A stretch of 64,000 nt of DNA. Origin: Alphaproteobacteria bacterium (GTDB lineage Bacteria > Pseudomonadota > Alphaproteobacteria > Caulobacterales > Hyphomonadaceae). The notes beneath the pieces were generated by a model, which worked only from the letters and a program-made list of their open reading frames with translations, was not told the origin of the DNA and did not search any database. The position numbers and the translations under genes are program-made. Below are positions 9,467 to 18,519 of the stretch, one piece after another; within the stretch, counting starts at the first letter, position 1; each line of letters begins with the position of its first letter. The DNA lies in NCBI GenBank assembly GCA_018222605.1, contig JAAEZZ010000001.1, positions 412,088 to 476,087 of the forward strand, in the 5' to 3' direction.

Positions 9467-12400
9467 CGCTTGCCTCCCCGTCTTCGGTGTCGCCCGCCCA
9501 TTCGGCACGGCGGGCCAGCAGATTGAAGCCATTGTCATATTTGACGAATTTCACACGCGGCGCTGACAGGAAAGCCGCAGACGGATTGCGATATTGCACG
9601 ATCAGGCGCCGAAGCCCCTCCTCGGCCATTTCCGCCATCTCTGCCGGGTCAGACGGCAGATTATGTTTGCCGCCCAGCGTGAACGCATCCGGCTTGGCCT
9701 TGAAGGCCACATAGTGCAGCTGGTCCACGCGCGCCGCAGGCACCTTCTCATAGCCGCCTTTTTGCGCGATCAGGGCCTGCAGCGGCATCTGCTGGCTGAG
9801 GCCTGCGCCGACTTCCTTCTCGCGCGGCGGATTGCCGGTCTTGAAATCGACGATGACAATCTCCCCGGTCGAAGTCATCTCGATCCGGTCTGCTGTCGCG
9901 CTGAGACGAAATGGTCCGCCATCCAGATCCAGCTCGATATTGCCCCGCACCTCGAATTTTGGACGGCCGCCGCCGACATCGCGACCCTTGCGCCAATTGA
10001 CATACCACTCCGACGTGCGCGCCCATACCGCCTTGCGGGCGGCCCACGCCTCTTCCGTCTCGCCAACACGCATCAATTCGCGGTACAGTAGCTCCAGCAG
10101 ATAGTCTGCTGTCTTGGGCTTGCCGGCTTCCTCAAAATCTTCCAGCGCCTTATGCACCGCCGTGCCGCGAGGGGCTGGCCCGAGATCGCCGCCCAGCGGG
10201 TCAACCCTTACAAGCCCCAGCACCTGCTCAGCCCACAGAGCATAAGGGTCACGCTGCAGCGTATCCACGCGCGTGACAGAGAGCTTCTTGGGCCAGCCTT
10301 CCGGCCGCGCGGTCGGCACAGGCTCGGCAGAGAAATCCCGTGGCAAGGCATCAACGCCCAGTTGCTTCAGCGCTTCTGAAAGCTTCAGCGGGTCCAGGCC
10401 TTCAGGGCTCAGCATCGCCTTCGCCTTGTCGTCCAGCGCGCCTTCGGCCAGCGTCTTCAAGCGCCAGACCCAGCGGGACGCCACGGCCGGTGCATCATTG
10501 CGGCGCGCGGAATACACCAGCGTCACATCCGGCGCAGAGGCCAGCTGTGCAAAGTCATGCGCTGCAAGGCCCATCCGATCTTCCGGGTCGCTCAGCCCCA
10601 ATTCCTTGCGGAAGTGGCGGGGCAAAAACGCATCCGGCGCAGGCCGCTTCGGCCAGACATCCTCATTCAGACCCGCCAGGATCACGCGGTCCGCTGACTG
10701 CAGGCGCGCTTCCAGAGGCCCCCAGATGAAGAGGTGCGGATGCTCTTCCTGCTTCAGGCTAACCGTCATCTGCGCGGCCTGTGCATTGACCAGATCGGCC
10801 AGTGCCGACGGCGGCATCGGCGTCAGATATTCGGACACTTCGCTGACGAATTCCATCAGCCGGCTTGCCGCCGCGCCATCTTCCCCGGCCCACGGCAAGG
10901 GGGTCTCACTAACTGCAGCCGCGAGCAGCGCAATCCGTTCCAGCCCGTCACCGCCGGCAAGGTCTTCCATCTGGCTGAGATCCGCGCCGGTATCCTCAAA
11001 GATGGCAAGCAGCTTGCCGACAAGCGCCTCGGCCTCTGCCTGGTGGTCCGCCGTGAAATTCGGATAAGGCTCAATCTCGTGACGTGTGCGGATGCTTTCC
11101 TTCAGCCCCTCCAGACTGATCCAGCGGCGCGGGCCGCGCAGGAAGTAAAGCTCCAGATTTGACAGACCCGGTAAAGGCGCGGCCAGTGCGTGGTTTAAAA
11201 CCGATACAAGCAGGGTCGGGTCGGACGGGTCCGTTGCCCATTGCGCGCACAGGCCAATGAAGCTGCCCGCCAGCGTGCGGCTAAGCGGCATGCCTGCCGA
11301 TGGCGGCGCGTCCACACCCCAGCGTCGCAGCAAGGCGGAGACCCGCCGGGCCAGCCCCGCATCCGGCGTGATCAGCGCCGCAGAGCGTCCCGCCTCTTCC
11401 AGCGTCTCGCGCAGGATCAGCGCCACCGACGCCGCCTCATCAGCCTCATCCGCCGCCTCGATGATGGACAGCCCCTGCAGCGCATCCGCCGCAAAGGCTT
11501 CGACACTGACCTCCGCAGCTTTGGCGAGTTTGTCCAGCGTATCGCGCCAGTCCGCTGTGGCATCTGCCGGGGCGAGCGCTTCATGGATCATCCGCCTTCG
11601 GGCCTGCCGCTCCCGCGCCAGAGACGCGCCCGGCCATTGCGAGACGGTCTTCGGCGCTACGTCCAGATGGGTCAGCGTCTGGAACAAGACATTCTGCGGG
11701 TGGCCGACCTCACCAAGTATGGAGATACGCGCCTCTTCATCCGCACCAAGATCAAGACCCGGAAGAACAACCATACCGCGCGGCAATTGCAAGGCCGCTT
11801 TCATCAGCTCCCGCCCCGCCGGGGTTGCACCGGTAGAGCCTGCAATGATCACAGGTGCCTCAGGTGGATGCGCCAGCCACGCCTCCGCCGTGGCCTTCGC
11901 GGCCTTCAGGCGTCGCTCCAGTGGATCAGACACGCCCTGCTCTTCCAGCAAGGCAGGCCAGGCCGTGGTGATGATCTCCAGGAATTTGGCAGAGCTTTCC
12001 CAGTGCCGGGCAAGGTCTGCATCTTTCACCAGGTTGGGCAGTTCCTTCCAATCCGTATACGGACTGAGGTGTGCCTGATCCAGCAGGCGTGACAACTCCA
12101 TCGCCGCAGACAGCGCAGACGAGGCTGGCAGTTCCGTCTCGTAATTCACCCGGTAGAAGGTCTGCACCATGGAGGCCAGCAGGCCGAGGCGCTTGCCGGG
12201 CGACAGGGCGGGCGGCAGGTCGATCAGGCTACTCTCGGCAACCGGCGGCAGTTCATCACTTTCCAGATCACCCAGCGCGCGGATCTCCGGCGGCAGGATC
12301 GGGCTCTCATCGGCAGCCTCGAACAGGGCTGCAGACAAGGCCCGCGCCGAACGCCGGTTCGGCACATAGATGATCGCATCGGCCAACGCATCCGGATGCG

Positions 12401-12518
12401 TCGACAGGTGAACTTCTTTAGCCAGCGCCTTTGCGAAGACTTTCAGAAAGTCCTCTCCCGGAGGAATGGTCCAGACCTTTGGCCGGTCCGCGCCGAACAG
12501 CTTGCCATCACTCGCCAT
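9459..12518 (-). CDS. addB: double-strand break repair protein AddB (alphaproteobacterial type)
   Basis: The 1019-residue partner of AddA. The N-terminal half is an inactivated helicase-like fold: around IIYVPNRRSARAL there is no Walker A. The C-terminal nuclease shows EIVIVDFKTGNPP followed by QQMPLQALIA. I see no cysteine cluster in the nuclease region, so the Fe-S staple known from Bacillus AddB appears to be absent. It overlaps murU by 11 bases and addA by 8, so the three are translated from one message. Confidence 0.93.
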   Translation of the reverse strand: MASDGKLFGADRPKVWTIPPGEDFLKVFAKALAKEVHLSTHPDALADAIIYVPNRRSARALSAALFEAADESPILPPEIRALGDLESDELPPVAESSLIDLPPALSPGKRLGLLASMVQTFYRVNYETELPASSALSAAMELSRLLDQAHLSPYTDWKELPNLVKDADLARHWESSAKFLEIITTAWPALLEEQGVSDPLERRLKAAKATAEAWLAHPPEAPVIIAGSTGATPAGRELMKAALQLPRGMVVLPGLDLGADEEARISILGEVGHPQNVLFQTLTHLDVAPKTVSQWPGASLARERQARRRMIHEALAPADATADWRDTLDKLAKAAEVSVEAFAADALQGLSIIEAADEADEAASVALILRETLEEAGRSAALITPDAGLARRVSALLRRWGVDAPPSAGMPLSRTLAGSFIGLCAQWATDPSDPTLLVSVLNHALAAPLPGLSNLELYFLRGPRRWISLEGLKESIRTRHEIEPYPNFTADHQAEAEALVGKLLAIFEDTGADLSQMEDLAGGDGLERIALLAAAVSETPLPWAGEDGAAASRLMEFVSEVSEYLTPMPPSALADLVNAQAAQMTVSLKQEEHPHLFIWGPLEARLQSADRVILAGLNEDVWPKRPAPDAFLPRHFRKELGLSDPEDRMGLAAHDFAQLASAPDVTLVYSARRNDAPAVASRWVWRLKTLAEGALDDKAKAMLSPEGLDPLKLSEALKQLGVDALPRDFSAEPVPTARPEGWPKKLSVTRVDTLQRDPYALWAEQVLGLVRVDPLGGDLGPAPRGTAVHKALEDFEEAGKPKTADYLLELLYRELMRVGETEEAWAARKAVWARTSEWYVNWRKGRDVGGGRPKFEVRGNIELDLDGGPFRLSATADRIEMTSTGEIVIVDFKTGNPPREKEVGAGLSQQMPLQALIAQKGGYEKVPAARVDQLHYVAFKAKPDAFTLGGKHNLPSDPAEMAEMAEEGLRRLIVQYRNPSAAFLSAPRVKFVKYDNGFNLLARRAEWAGDTEDGEASDG

Positions 12519-13236
12519 GGCACATCAGCCACATTCCGGCATCCTTGACCGCTTGCGGATCGCCCACATGCAGCCAGAAATCATCCAGCGGCAGTCCATG
12601 CAACCGCCCGGCCTCCACCAGAGGGCCCCAGATACGCCATGCCACAGAGTAGGGTTCGACAGGCTGGGACAGGAAGGCCTGCGGCTTCAGGATGCGCACA
12701 CCTGCATAGGCCCACGGCGCCGTCGGCGCATCCCCGCGCCGCGTCAGGCGGCCCGCCTCATCGCGCAGGAAATCCCCCGCCCCGGCAAAGCCGAGGCAAC
12801 GCTGCGTGTCTGCCAGCAGCAGTAGCTCGTCCATCTGGTCCGGATCAAACGCCGCTGCCATGTCCAGCAAGGGCTTTGGCGACAGGCTGCCCCAAAAGGC
12901 ATCTGTATTGACCACGAAGACAGGCTCTTCACCCAGCAGCGGCGCGGCCTTGGCCAGCCCGCCGCCTGTCTCCAGCAATTGCTCGCGCTCGTCGGAGTAG
13001 ATGATCTCGAAATCGTCGCGGCCTGAGAGGTGCTGCTCGATCATGTCGGCGCACCAATGCACATTCACGACGAGGCGCTTTACCCCGGCGGTGCTCAAAG
13101 GGTCCAGCAGCCGGTCCATCAGGGCCTTGCCATTCACCTCGATCAGCGGCTTCGGCATAGTGTCCGTCAGCGGCCTCATCCGCGTGCCAAGCCCTGCGGC
13201 CAGAACCATGGCGGTGTGCGGTACAGAAATGCTCAT
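12508..13236 (-). CDS. murU: N-acetylmuramate alpha-1-phosphate uridylyltransferase
   Basis: A 242-residue nucleotidyltransferase with the N-terminal signature MVLAAGLGTRMRPLTD...PKPLIEV and a second conserved segment FVVNTDAFWG. MurU converts MurNAc-1-phosphate to UDP-MurNAc in peptidoglycan recycling, bypassing the fosfomycin-sensitive step. Its pairing with the kinase AmgK directly upstream (ATGA overlap) supports this function over a general sugar-1-phosphate nucleotidyltransferase. It also overlaps the start of addB. Confidence 0.9.
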   Translation of the reverse strand: MSISVPHTAMVLAAGLGTRMRPLTDTMPKPLIEVNGKALMDRLLDPLSTAGVKRLVVNVHWCADMIEQHLSGRDDFEIIYSDEREQLLETGGGLAKAAPLLGEEPVFVVNTDAFWGSLSPKPLLDMAAAFDPDQMDELLLLADTQRCLGFAGAGDFLRDEAGRLTRRGDAPTAPWAYAGVRILKPQAFLSQPVEPYSVAWRIWGPLVEAGRLHGLPLDDFWLHVGDPQAVKDAGMWLMCHGE

Positions 13237-14327
13237 CTCAGCCCCGTGAATACCAAAGGTGTCGCCTCGCGCACAAGGGCGGCCATCGACTGAAGCGCCG
13301 GGTGCTGAAGGTTTTTCGCCAGCACGTTCAGCTGCCTCTGCTGAAATTTGCCATAGCGCGGCTTGCCATCTTGATGCTGAAGGCGGGAAAAGACCCCCGC
13401 AATACGCAGGGCATTCAGCGCGCCAATCACAGCGAGGCGCTCTTCAAAGGCCGCGCGGTCTTTCCCCGTGCCGTCGAGATAGCGCCTGATGGCGGCCTCT
13501 GCGACGTCCGGCGAAACATCTCGCCGCGCATCCTGCGTCAGCATGGCCATATCCCAGGCGTCCCAACCCTTCACCGCATCCTGAAAGTCCAGCAGGCCGA
13601 TCCTGCCATCGCCCAGCCACAGCAAATTCTCGGCATGGAAATCCCGCAGCGTAAGCGTGCGCGGAAAGGCCATGGCCTGATTAATCAGCGCATCGCGTTC
13701 GGCTTCCCAACGCTGGCGCATCTCACCAGACAGCTTGTCCTGCCCGGCTTCTGCAGGCAGCCAGTCTGCATACAGGTCCGCATTGGTGGCGAGGGCCAGA
13801 CGGTCAAATTCCAGAATGGGCCAGCGTTCGCCCTCACGGCTCAGCACATCCGGCACGGGATGCTGATGCAGGGCCACCAGCACATCCACGGCGGCAAGAT
13901 AGGCGTCCTGCTCTGCCACACGGCCCGCTTCGATCTGGCGGGCGATCTCCTTGCGCTCTCCAAAATCCTCGATCAGGGCAAAGCCCAGTTCAGTGTCGTG
14001 CGCGTAAATCTCCGGCGCCGCAAAGCCGAGGGATCGCAAATGCTGCGCAATCAGAACGAAGGCATCGACCCGCGAGGCTGCGAGCCGCGTCTGCGCGTTC
14101 CAGCCCATCCGATTACGCTCCTGATCGCTTGCATATGGTGGGCACGGATCCGCTTCGATACGCGGGGCATCCATCAGCATGGCTTTCACGCCGTCCGGAC
14201 GTGTCAGGCGAATGTAGCGACGGGTAGAGGCGTCCTGATCCAGCGGGTGCAATTGCGCACCATCCCAGCCCTGCTTCGCCAGGAAGGATTCTATCTGCCG
14301 TTCGCGTTCGCTAGAATCGGAAGTCAT
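13233..14327 (-). CDS. amgK: N-acetylmuramate/N-acetylglucosamine 1-kinase
   Basis: A 364-residue kinase of the aminoglycoside phosphotransferase fold. LRDFHAENLLWL contains the catalytic Asp-x4-Asn, and GLLDFQDAVKGWDAWDMA carries the metal-binding DFQ. AmgK phosphorylates the anomeric hydroxyl of MurNAc to feed MurU. The gene overlaps tsaE by 17 bases at the start used here (MTSDSSERE). An in-frame start at 14354 would add nine residues. Cotranscription with murU through an ATGA overlap supports the assignment. Confidence 0.9.
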   Translation of the reverse strand: MTSDSSERERQIESFLAKQGWDGAQLHPLDQDASTRRYIRLTRPDGVKAMLMDAPRIEADPCPPYASDQERNRMGWNAQTRLAASRVDAFVLIAQHLRSLGFAAPEIYAHDTELGFALIEDFGERKEIARQIEAGRVAEQDAYLAAVDVLVALHQHPVPDVLSREGERWPILEFDRLALATNADLYADWLPAEAGQDKLSGEMRQRWEAERDALINQAMAFPRTLTLRDFHAENLLWLGDGRIGLLDFQDAVKGWDAWDMAMLTQDARRDVSPDVAEAAIRRYLDGTGKDRAAFEERLAVIGALNALRIAGVFSRLQHQDGKPRYGKFQQRQLNVLAKNLQHPALQSMAALVREATPLVFTGLR

Positions 14328-14766
14328 CAAGCCGTGTTTGCCAGTCTTCGCCATATGGCACCAGCCTTACAATCCGCTGATCGCCATCAAACTCAAGATG
14401 GACATCCAGACGCCAGGCGGGCAGCTGGTCGCCCGCCTTGTCCGGCCACTCCAGAATGGCAACACCCTGGTCAGTCTCATCCCAGCCCAGCTCGTACAGG
14501 TCTTCCGGGCTTTCCAGGCGATAGAGGTCAAAATGCCAGATCGGGAAGGCATCCGTGTCGTAAATCTGGACCAGCGTATAGGTCGGGCTGGGGACGTCTT
14601 CATTCTCCCCCAGCAGAGACTGGATCAGACCACGCGTCATCGTCGTCTTGCCAGCTCCCAACCCACCATGCAGGGCCAGTACGTCTCCAGCCTGCAAAAT
14701 TGTCGCAATGGCTGCCCCAAAGTCACGGGTTTTCTCGTCAGAGGGAAGATGAAAGGTTTTCTCCAT
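14311..14766 (-). CDS. tsaE: tRNA threonylcarbamoyladenosine biosynthesis ATPase TsaE
   Basis: A 151-residue P-loop protein with Walker A GGLGAGKTT, the switch segment VPSPTYTLVQ and HFDLYRL, as expected for TsaE. TsaE drives the TsaBD complex that makes t6A37 on ANN-reading tRNAs. ATG 14766 gives the normal family length; a start at 14778 is possible. It heads the tsaE-amgK-murU-addB-addA-trxA series, so its promoter should lie between 14767 and 14931. Confidence 0.93.
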   Translation of the reverse strand: MEKTFHLPSDEKTRDFGAAIATILQAGDVLALHGGLGAGKTTMTRGLIQSLLGENEDVPSPTYTLVQIYDTDAFPIWHFDLYRLESPEDLYELGWDETDQGVAILEWPDKAGDQLPAWRLDVHLEFDGDQRIVRLVPYGEDWQTRLDDFRF

Positions 14767-14883
14767 ACAGCGAGCCATATAAAACAGCGCGGGGAAACGC
14801 CATCCTTTCCTGTTGTGTCTGCGGCATATGGCTTGATGACATGTCTTGCCGCAGCAGGCAGAGTGGCGTACAAAAGCAAAAAA

Positions 14884-14912
14884 TGACGCCAGCGTCACGA
14901 ATTATGGCGTCA
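14884..14912. promoter_or_regulatory. palindromic operator candidate before the ferredoxin reductase gene
   Basis: TGACGC-CA-GCGTCA (14884-14897) is a perfect palindrome with a 2-base centre, and a third half-site GGCGTCA follows at 14906-14912. The group ends about 20 bases before the likely TTG start and sits in the divergent region shared with tsaE. No regulator gene is adjacent. Confidence 0.4.
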
Positions 14913-14931
14913 AATAATGGGGAGGGAAGGC

Positions 14932-16176
14932 TTGGACCTTTCGGACGCAAAGAAGATCGTTATTCTTGGTGGGGGCCAGGCGGGAGCGCAGGCCATCCAG
15001 TCGCTTCGCATGGGCGGCTATGAAGGCGCCATTACCCTGATTGGGGATGAGCCATCCCTGCCCTATCAGCGCCCACCGCTTTCCAAGGCCTATATGAAGG
15101 GAGAGTTCGCCGAAGAGCGCCTCTTCTTCAAACCCGCCGCCTGGTATGAAGACAACAATGTCGAACTGATCCTGTCGACTCCGGCGACCCGCATCGACCG
15201 GAAAAACCAGACCATTGAAATGGCCCATGGCGCTCATGTTGAATATGACGCGCTGGTCATTGCGACAGGCTCGCGCCCGCGCAGCCTGCCGCTGGAAGGC
15301 GCAAACCTTGAAAATGTACATGATCTGCGCGGCCTGTCAGATGTTGAGCGTATCCAGCCGCAAATGATTGAAGGCCGCAATATTGTCATCATCGGCGCAG
15401 GCTATATCGGGCTCGAAGCGGCCGCTGTGGCCCGCCAGATGGGGCTGTCCGCCACTGTGCTGGAAATGGCGCCGCGCGTACTGGCGCGTGTCACCAGCCC
15501 GGTCATGAGCGAATTCTACGAAGCCGAACACCGCCGTCAGGGCGTGGACATTCGTACCAATGCCCGCCTCGCCCGTCTTGAAGGCAAGGATGGCAAGGTG
15601 ACGGCAGCCATTCTGGAAGACGGCACATCCCTGCCCGCGGATCTTGTCCTGGTCGGCATCGGCATCCTGCCGAATGAGGAGCTGGCCAATGAAGCCGGAA
15701 TCGCCTGCAATAATGGCATTCTGGTAGACCGCGACGCCCGCACATCTGACCCCCGTATCTTTGCGGCGGGTGATTGCGCCAGCCGTCCGCTGGTCCATTA
15801 TGGACGCTCCTCGCGCCTCGAAAGCGTGCATAATGCCATTGAGCAGGGAAAGCTCGCCGCTGCCGCCATTCTGGGTAAGCCCCGCCCGCCGGAAGACTGC
15901 CCCTGGTTCTGGTCTGACCAGTATGATCTGAAGCTGCAGATTGCCGGCCTCAGCCAGGGGTATGACCAGATCGTGCTGCGCGGATCGCCTGAAGAGCGCA
16001 AGTTCGCCGCCTTTTACCTCAAAAATGGCACACTGATTGCTGTAGATGCCGTCAATAGTGCCCCGGAATTCCTGGCCTCAAAAAAGCTCATCATGATGGG
16101 CGCAAAGGTTGAGCCGGATACGCTTAGCGATACAACAGTCTCGATGAAAGACATTGCCGCTGCTGCTGCAGCCTGA
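14932..16176 (+). CDS. FAD-dependent ferredoxin reductase (putidaredoxin reductase type)
   Basis: A protein of about 414 residues with FAD-binding [12 protein letters not shown], the NAD-binding motif [20 protein letters not shown] and the C-terminal FAD motif [17 protein letters not shown] is typical of the CamA/ThcD/rubredoxin reductase family. It passes electrons from NAD(P)H to the [2Fe-2S] ferredoxin encoded 17 bases downstream. TTG 14932 is preferred because GGGGAGGGAAGG directly precedes it; ATG 14917 would add five residues but has no ribosome binding site. The final acceptor, for example a P450 or other oxygenase, is not in the window. Confidence 0.88.
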   Translation: MDLSDAKKIVILGGGQAGAQAIQSLRMGGYEGAITLIGDEPSLPYQRPPLSKAYMKGEFAEERLFFKPAAWYEDNNVELILSTPATRIDRKNQTIEMAHGAHVEYDALVIATGSRPRSLPLEGANLENVHDLRGLSDVERIQPQMIEGRNIVIIGAGYIGLEAAAVARQMGLSATVLEMAPRVLARVTSPVMSEFYEAEHRRQGVDIRTNARLARLEGKDGKVTAAILEDGTSLPADLVLVGIGILPNEELANEAGIACNNGILVDRDARTSDPRIFAAGDCASRPLVHYGRSSRLESVHNAIEQGKLAAAAILGKPRPPEDCPWFWSDQYDLKLQIAGLSQGYDQIVLRGSPEERKFAAFYLKNGTLIAVDAVNSAPEFLASKKLIMMGAKVEPDTLSDTTVSMKDIAAAAAA

Positions 16177-16193
16177 AGGAGAGAAACCCGCCC

Positions 16194-16514
16194 ATGGCAA
16201 AAATCACCTATGTAGACCACGATGGTACCGAGCGCGTCGTTGAAGCCAAGAACGGCGAAACGGTCATGGAAGCTGCCGTGAAGAACTCCATTCCCGGCAT
16301 TGATGCCGATTGCGGCGGCGCCTGTGCCTGCGCCACCTGCCACGTCTATGTGGATCAGGCCTTCATGGACAAGGTTGGCGAGCAACAGGAAATGGAGAAA
16401 TCCATGCTCGACTTCGCCGAGAATGTTCAGGAGAACTCCCGCCTGTCCTGCCAGATCACCATCTCTGACGAGCTGGACGGCCTGCGCGTGACGACGCCGG
16501 AAAGCCAGCACTAG
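16194..16514 (+). CDS. [2Fe-2S] ferredoxin, adrenodoxin/putidaredoxin type
   Basis: A 106-residue ferredoxin. The cluster cysteines lie in [15 protein letters not shown] (C-x5-C-x2-C) and, about 36 residues later, SRLSCQI. It is cotranscribed with the reductase upstream; GAAGGAGAG precedes the ATG. Such ferredoxins serve cytochromes P450, ring-hydroxylating oxygenases or Fe-S assembly. The absence of isc genes and the adjacent reductase favour an oxygenase partner located elsewhere. Confidence 0.93.
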   Translation: MAKITYVDHDGTERVVEAKNGETVMEAAVKNSIPGIDADCGGACACATCHVYVDQAFMDKVGEQQEMEKSMLDFAENVQENSRLSCQITISDELDGLRVTTPESQH

Positions 16515-16539
16515 ATCCGGCCTGCCAAATGCAGTGAAG

Positions 16540-16575
16540 AATACGCTCCGCCCTCTAATCGGAGCGTATTTTTTT
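16540..16575 (+). terminator. Rho-independent terminator after the ferredoxin gene
   Basis: AATACGCTCCG (16540-16550) pairs with CGGAGCGTATT (16560-16570) over a 9-nt loop, and more T residues follow to 16575. It separates the electron-transfer pair from the thioesterase-like gene. Confidence 0.92.
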
Positions 16576-16651
16576 AGCGGCATACCCCGGCGACATGCAT
16601 TGGTTCCTTTTTGGAACCCGGTTATCCTGTCCGGCGCAAGAGGATAGAGAG

Positions 16652-17440
16652 ATGGACTTTAAAAAGCTGATGAACAGCGCGATTGCCTCCGGCAATACGC
16701 GGCTGACCTTTCACGTTCCGGAAGACTGGATGCAGGGCCGCACCACCTATGGCGGCCTGACCGGCGCGATGTGTCTGCAGACGGCGCAGCGCCTTGCTGG
16801 CGACCGGGCCATCCGCTCTGCCCAGATTGCATTTGTCGGTCCGGTCTCTGGCGATGTAATTTGCCAGGCTGTTGTTCTGCGTGAGGGCAAGAACACGGTG
16901 TTCGTGAATGTCCGGATGACCGGCAGTGACGGTGTGGCAGCGGACTCCATTTTCGTGTTCGGCGCGCGCCGCGAGTCGGCACTTAATTTCGCCAACCTGT
17001 CCGCACCCGAGGTCACTGAGCCAAAAGAGACGGAAAGCTATTTCGGCGACAGACCGATGCGCCCCGCCTTCACACATCACTTCAACATGCGCCTCGTCGC
17101 AGGCTCTCGCCCCATCTCGGGCGCAGCCGAAGGCGACATCTCGCTCTGGATGCGCCACAAGGATGACGCGCTGACGCCGGATGCGGTTTCAGTGCTGGCC
17201 CTCGCAGATGCCCCGCCTCCTGCTGCGCTTTCCATGCTGTCCGGCCCGGCCCGCATCAGCTCGATGACGTGGATGGCGGAATTCCTGACCGATGACATCC
17301 AGACCGATAATGGCTGGTTCCTCGCCCGTCACATCGCCGACACGTCGCGCGATGGCTATAGCAGCCAGTCCATGACGCTGTGGAACAGCCGCCGCGAGCC
17401 GATCATGATCGGGCGGCAGACCATCGCGGTCTTTGGCTAG
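16652..17440 (+). CDS. acyl-CoA thioesterase family protein (double hotdog)
   Basis: A 262-residue protein with two hotdog-like halves. The first contains MQGRTTYGGLTGAMCLQTAQ and RSAQIAFVGPVSGD. The second contains SSMTWMAEFLTDD and ends SQSMTLWNSRREPIMIGRQT. This is the TesB-like arrangement of thioesterases that hydrolyse acyl-CoA in the cytoplasm. AGGATAGAGAG precedes ATG 16652. It converges with the TIR-domain gene with nine bases between them. Its substrate chain length cannot be read from the sequence. Confidence 0.8.
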   Translation: MDFKKLMNSAIASGNTRLTFHVPEDWMQGRTTYGGLTGAMCLQTAQRLAGDRAIRSAQIAFVGPVSGDVICQAVVLREGKNTVFVNVRMTGSDGVAADSIFVFGARRESALNFANLSAPEVTEPKETESYFGDRPMRPAFTHHFNMRLVAGSRPISGAAEGDISLWMRHKDDALTPDAVSVLALADAPPPAALSMLSGPARISSMTWMAEFLTDDIQTDNGWFLARHIADTSRDGYSSQSMTLWNSRREPIMIGRQTIAVFG

Positions 17441-17449
17441 GCAGGCCTA

Positions 17450-18373
17450 CTACTCGGGCTCTTCCGTATCATTGATGATCGGGCCTGGCTCCAGCACCTT
17501 GATGAGCGATGCGGGCACCTGTCCGGCCGGGCAGGCTTCTGTCAGGCGGTAGGCATTGCCTACGGCTGGCAGACCGGCTTGCGTCGTCGCGGGCGCAATG
17601 GTCTGCGACCGGAAAACCCAGCTCATGAAGAACATGGCAACAATGGCCGCGCCCACCGCCGCGAGCGTGCCCCAGCCCATACCGAGATCCTCCGCCTTGG
17701 CAGCCACACCGCCATTGGAACTTGCGGGGGATGCGGTCGCTCTCGTCACCGGACGGCTGGATGCGGCCTGGCTGTACTTGGAAGACGGCGCCTTGACGGA
17801 GGCTGCCGCCAGTGCAGCAGCCCCTGCTGCCTCAGCTGCTGGAGGCGGTTTGATGCCGAGGGCCTTCTCGCGCTTCTTCTTCGCATCGATGGCCAGCGGG
17901 TCTTCCGGGTGAGCCTCAAGCCAGGCGTCACGCTCGTCCTCATCCTTGGAGCCAAAGCCCATCCACTCACGCAGACCGGACCGGTTCTGGCGTTTGCCCA
18001 GCTCCTCGATCAGCTGATAAAAGCCTTCCGGCGTCTTGCGAGAGGTCATGCCCTCCAGCGAATAGCGCTTGTCCTGCTTGAAGGGCTCGTAGGGAATTGT
18101 CTTGTCGAGGCTCGCCTGTGCCAGCATGCCGGGCCGGGAATGGCCGACAGAGGCCGCCGCGCGTACCCAGTCACTCTTCACCGCATACTCGGACCAGATC
18201 ACCAGCATGGACTCTGAATTGCCGGCATTGCGCGCATCTTTTGCGTCAAAGGTATTGTCGGTCTGCTTCTGATCGAACCAGACCTTGAACTTCAATGACC
18301 TCAAACGGCGCGCTACCAGCTTCGCCATATCGCGATCTTCTATCGCGGAGACCAGGAAAACATCATATGCCAT
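17450..18373 (-). CDS. TIR-domain protein with C-terminal membrane anchor
   Basis: A 307-residue protein. An N-terminal TIR fold (about 1-135) begins MAYDVFLVSAIEDRDMA and includes LKFKVWFDQK and MLVIWSEYAVKSDWV. An Ala/Pro/Ser-rich linker follows, then one TM helix near 252-275 (LAAVGAAIVAMFFMSWVF) and a short C-terminal tail with one cysteine. In TIR NADases a glutamate lies four residues after the tryptophan of the SxxW segment; here W69 is followed at that place by Ala73. It is therefore probably not an NAD hydrolase, but a protein-interaction module anchored to the inner membrane. The start MAYD was chosen because the TIR fold begins there. No antiphage partner genes adjoin it. Confidence 0.75.
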   Translation of the reverse strand: MAYDVFLVSAIEDRDMAKLVARRLRSLKFKVWFDQKQTDNTFDAKDARNAGNSESMLVIWSEYAVKSDWVRAAASVGHSRPGMLAQASLDKTIPYEPFKQDKRYSLEGMTSRKTPEGFYQLIEELGKRQNRSGLREWMGFGSKDEDERDAWLEAHPEDPLAIDAKKKREKALGIKPPPAAEAAGAAALAAASVKAPSSKYSQAASSRPVTRATASPASSNGGVAAKAEDLGMGWGTLAAVGAAIVAMFFMSWVFRSQTIAPATTQAGLPAVGNAYRLTEACPAGQVPASLIKVLEPGPIINDTEEPE

Positions 18374-18519
18374 GCGTGTTACCTCTTGATGTAACCCGCC
18401 AAGCATACCCATAGACCTTACTAATTCCACCCAATTCCGCTGTAAGGCGATAAATCAGCCTGTTTTTCGGTTGGAAATCCGGGTATTCGCGCGACGAGAC
18501 AAATTATGAGGAGGCCAGT

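Noticed and set aside
13302..15023. 573-codon plus-strand open frame opposite amgK and tsaE
   Set aside because: It mirrors two well-recognised genes on the other strand, has no recognisable motifs and is an effect of GC-rich codon bias.
17450..18373. TIR gene as part of an antiphage system
   Set aside because: No sensor, nuclease or other defence gene adjoins it and the catalytic glutamate is missing.
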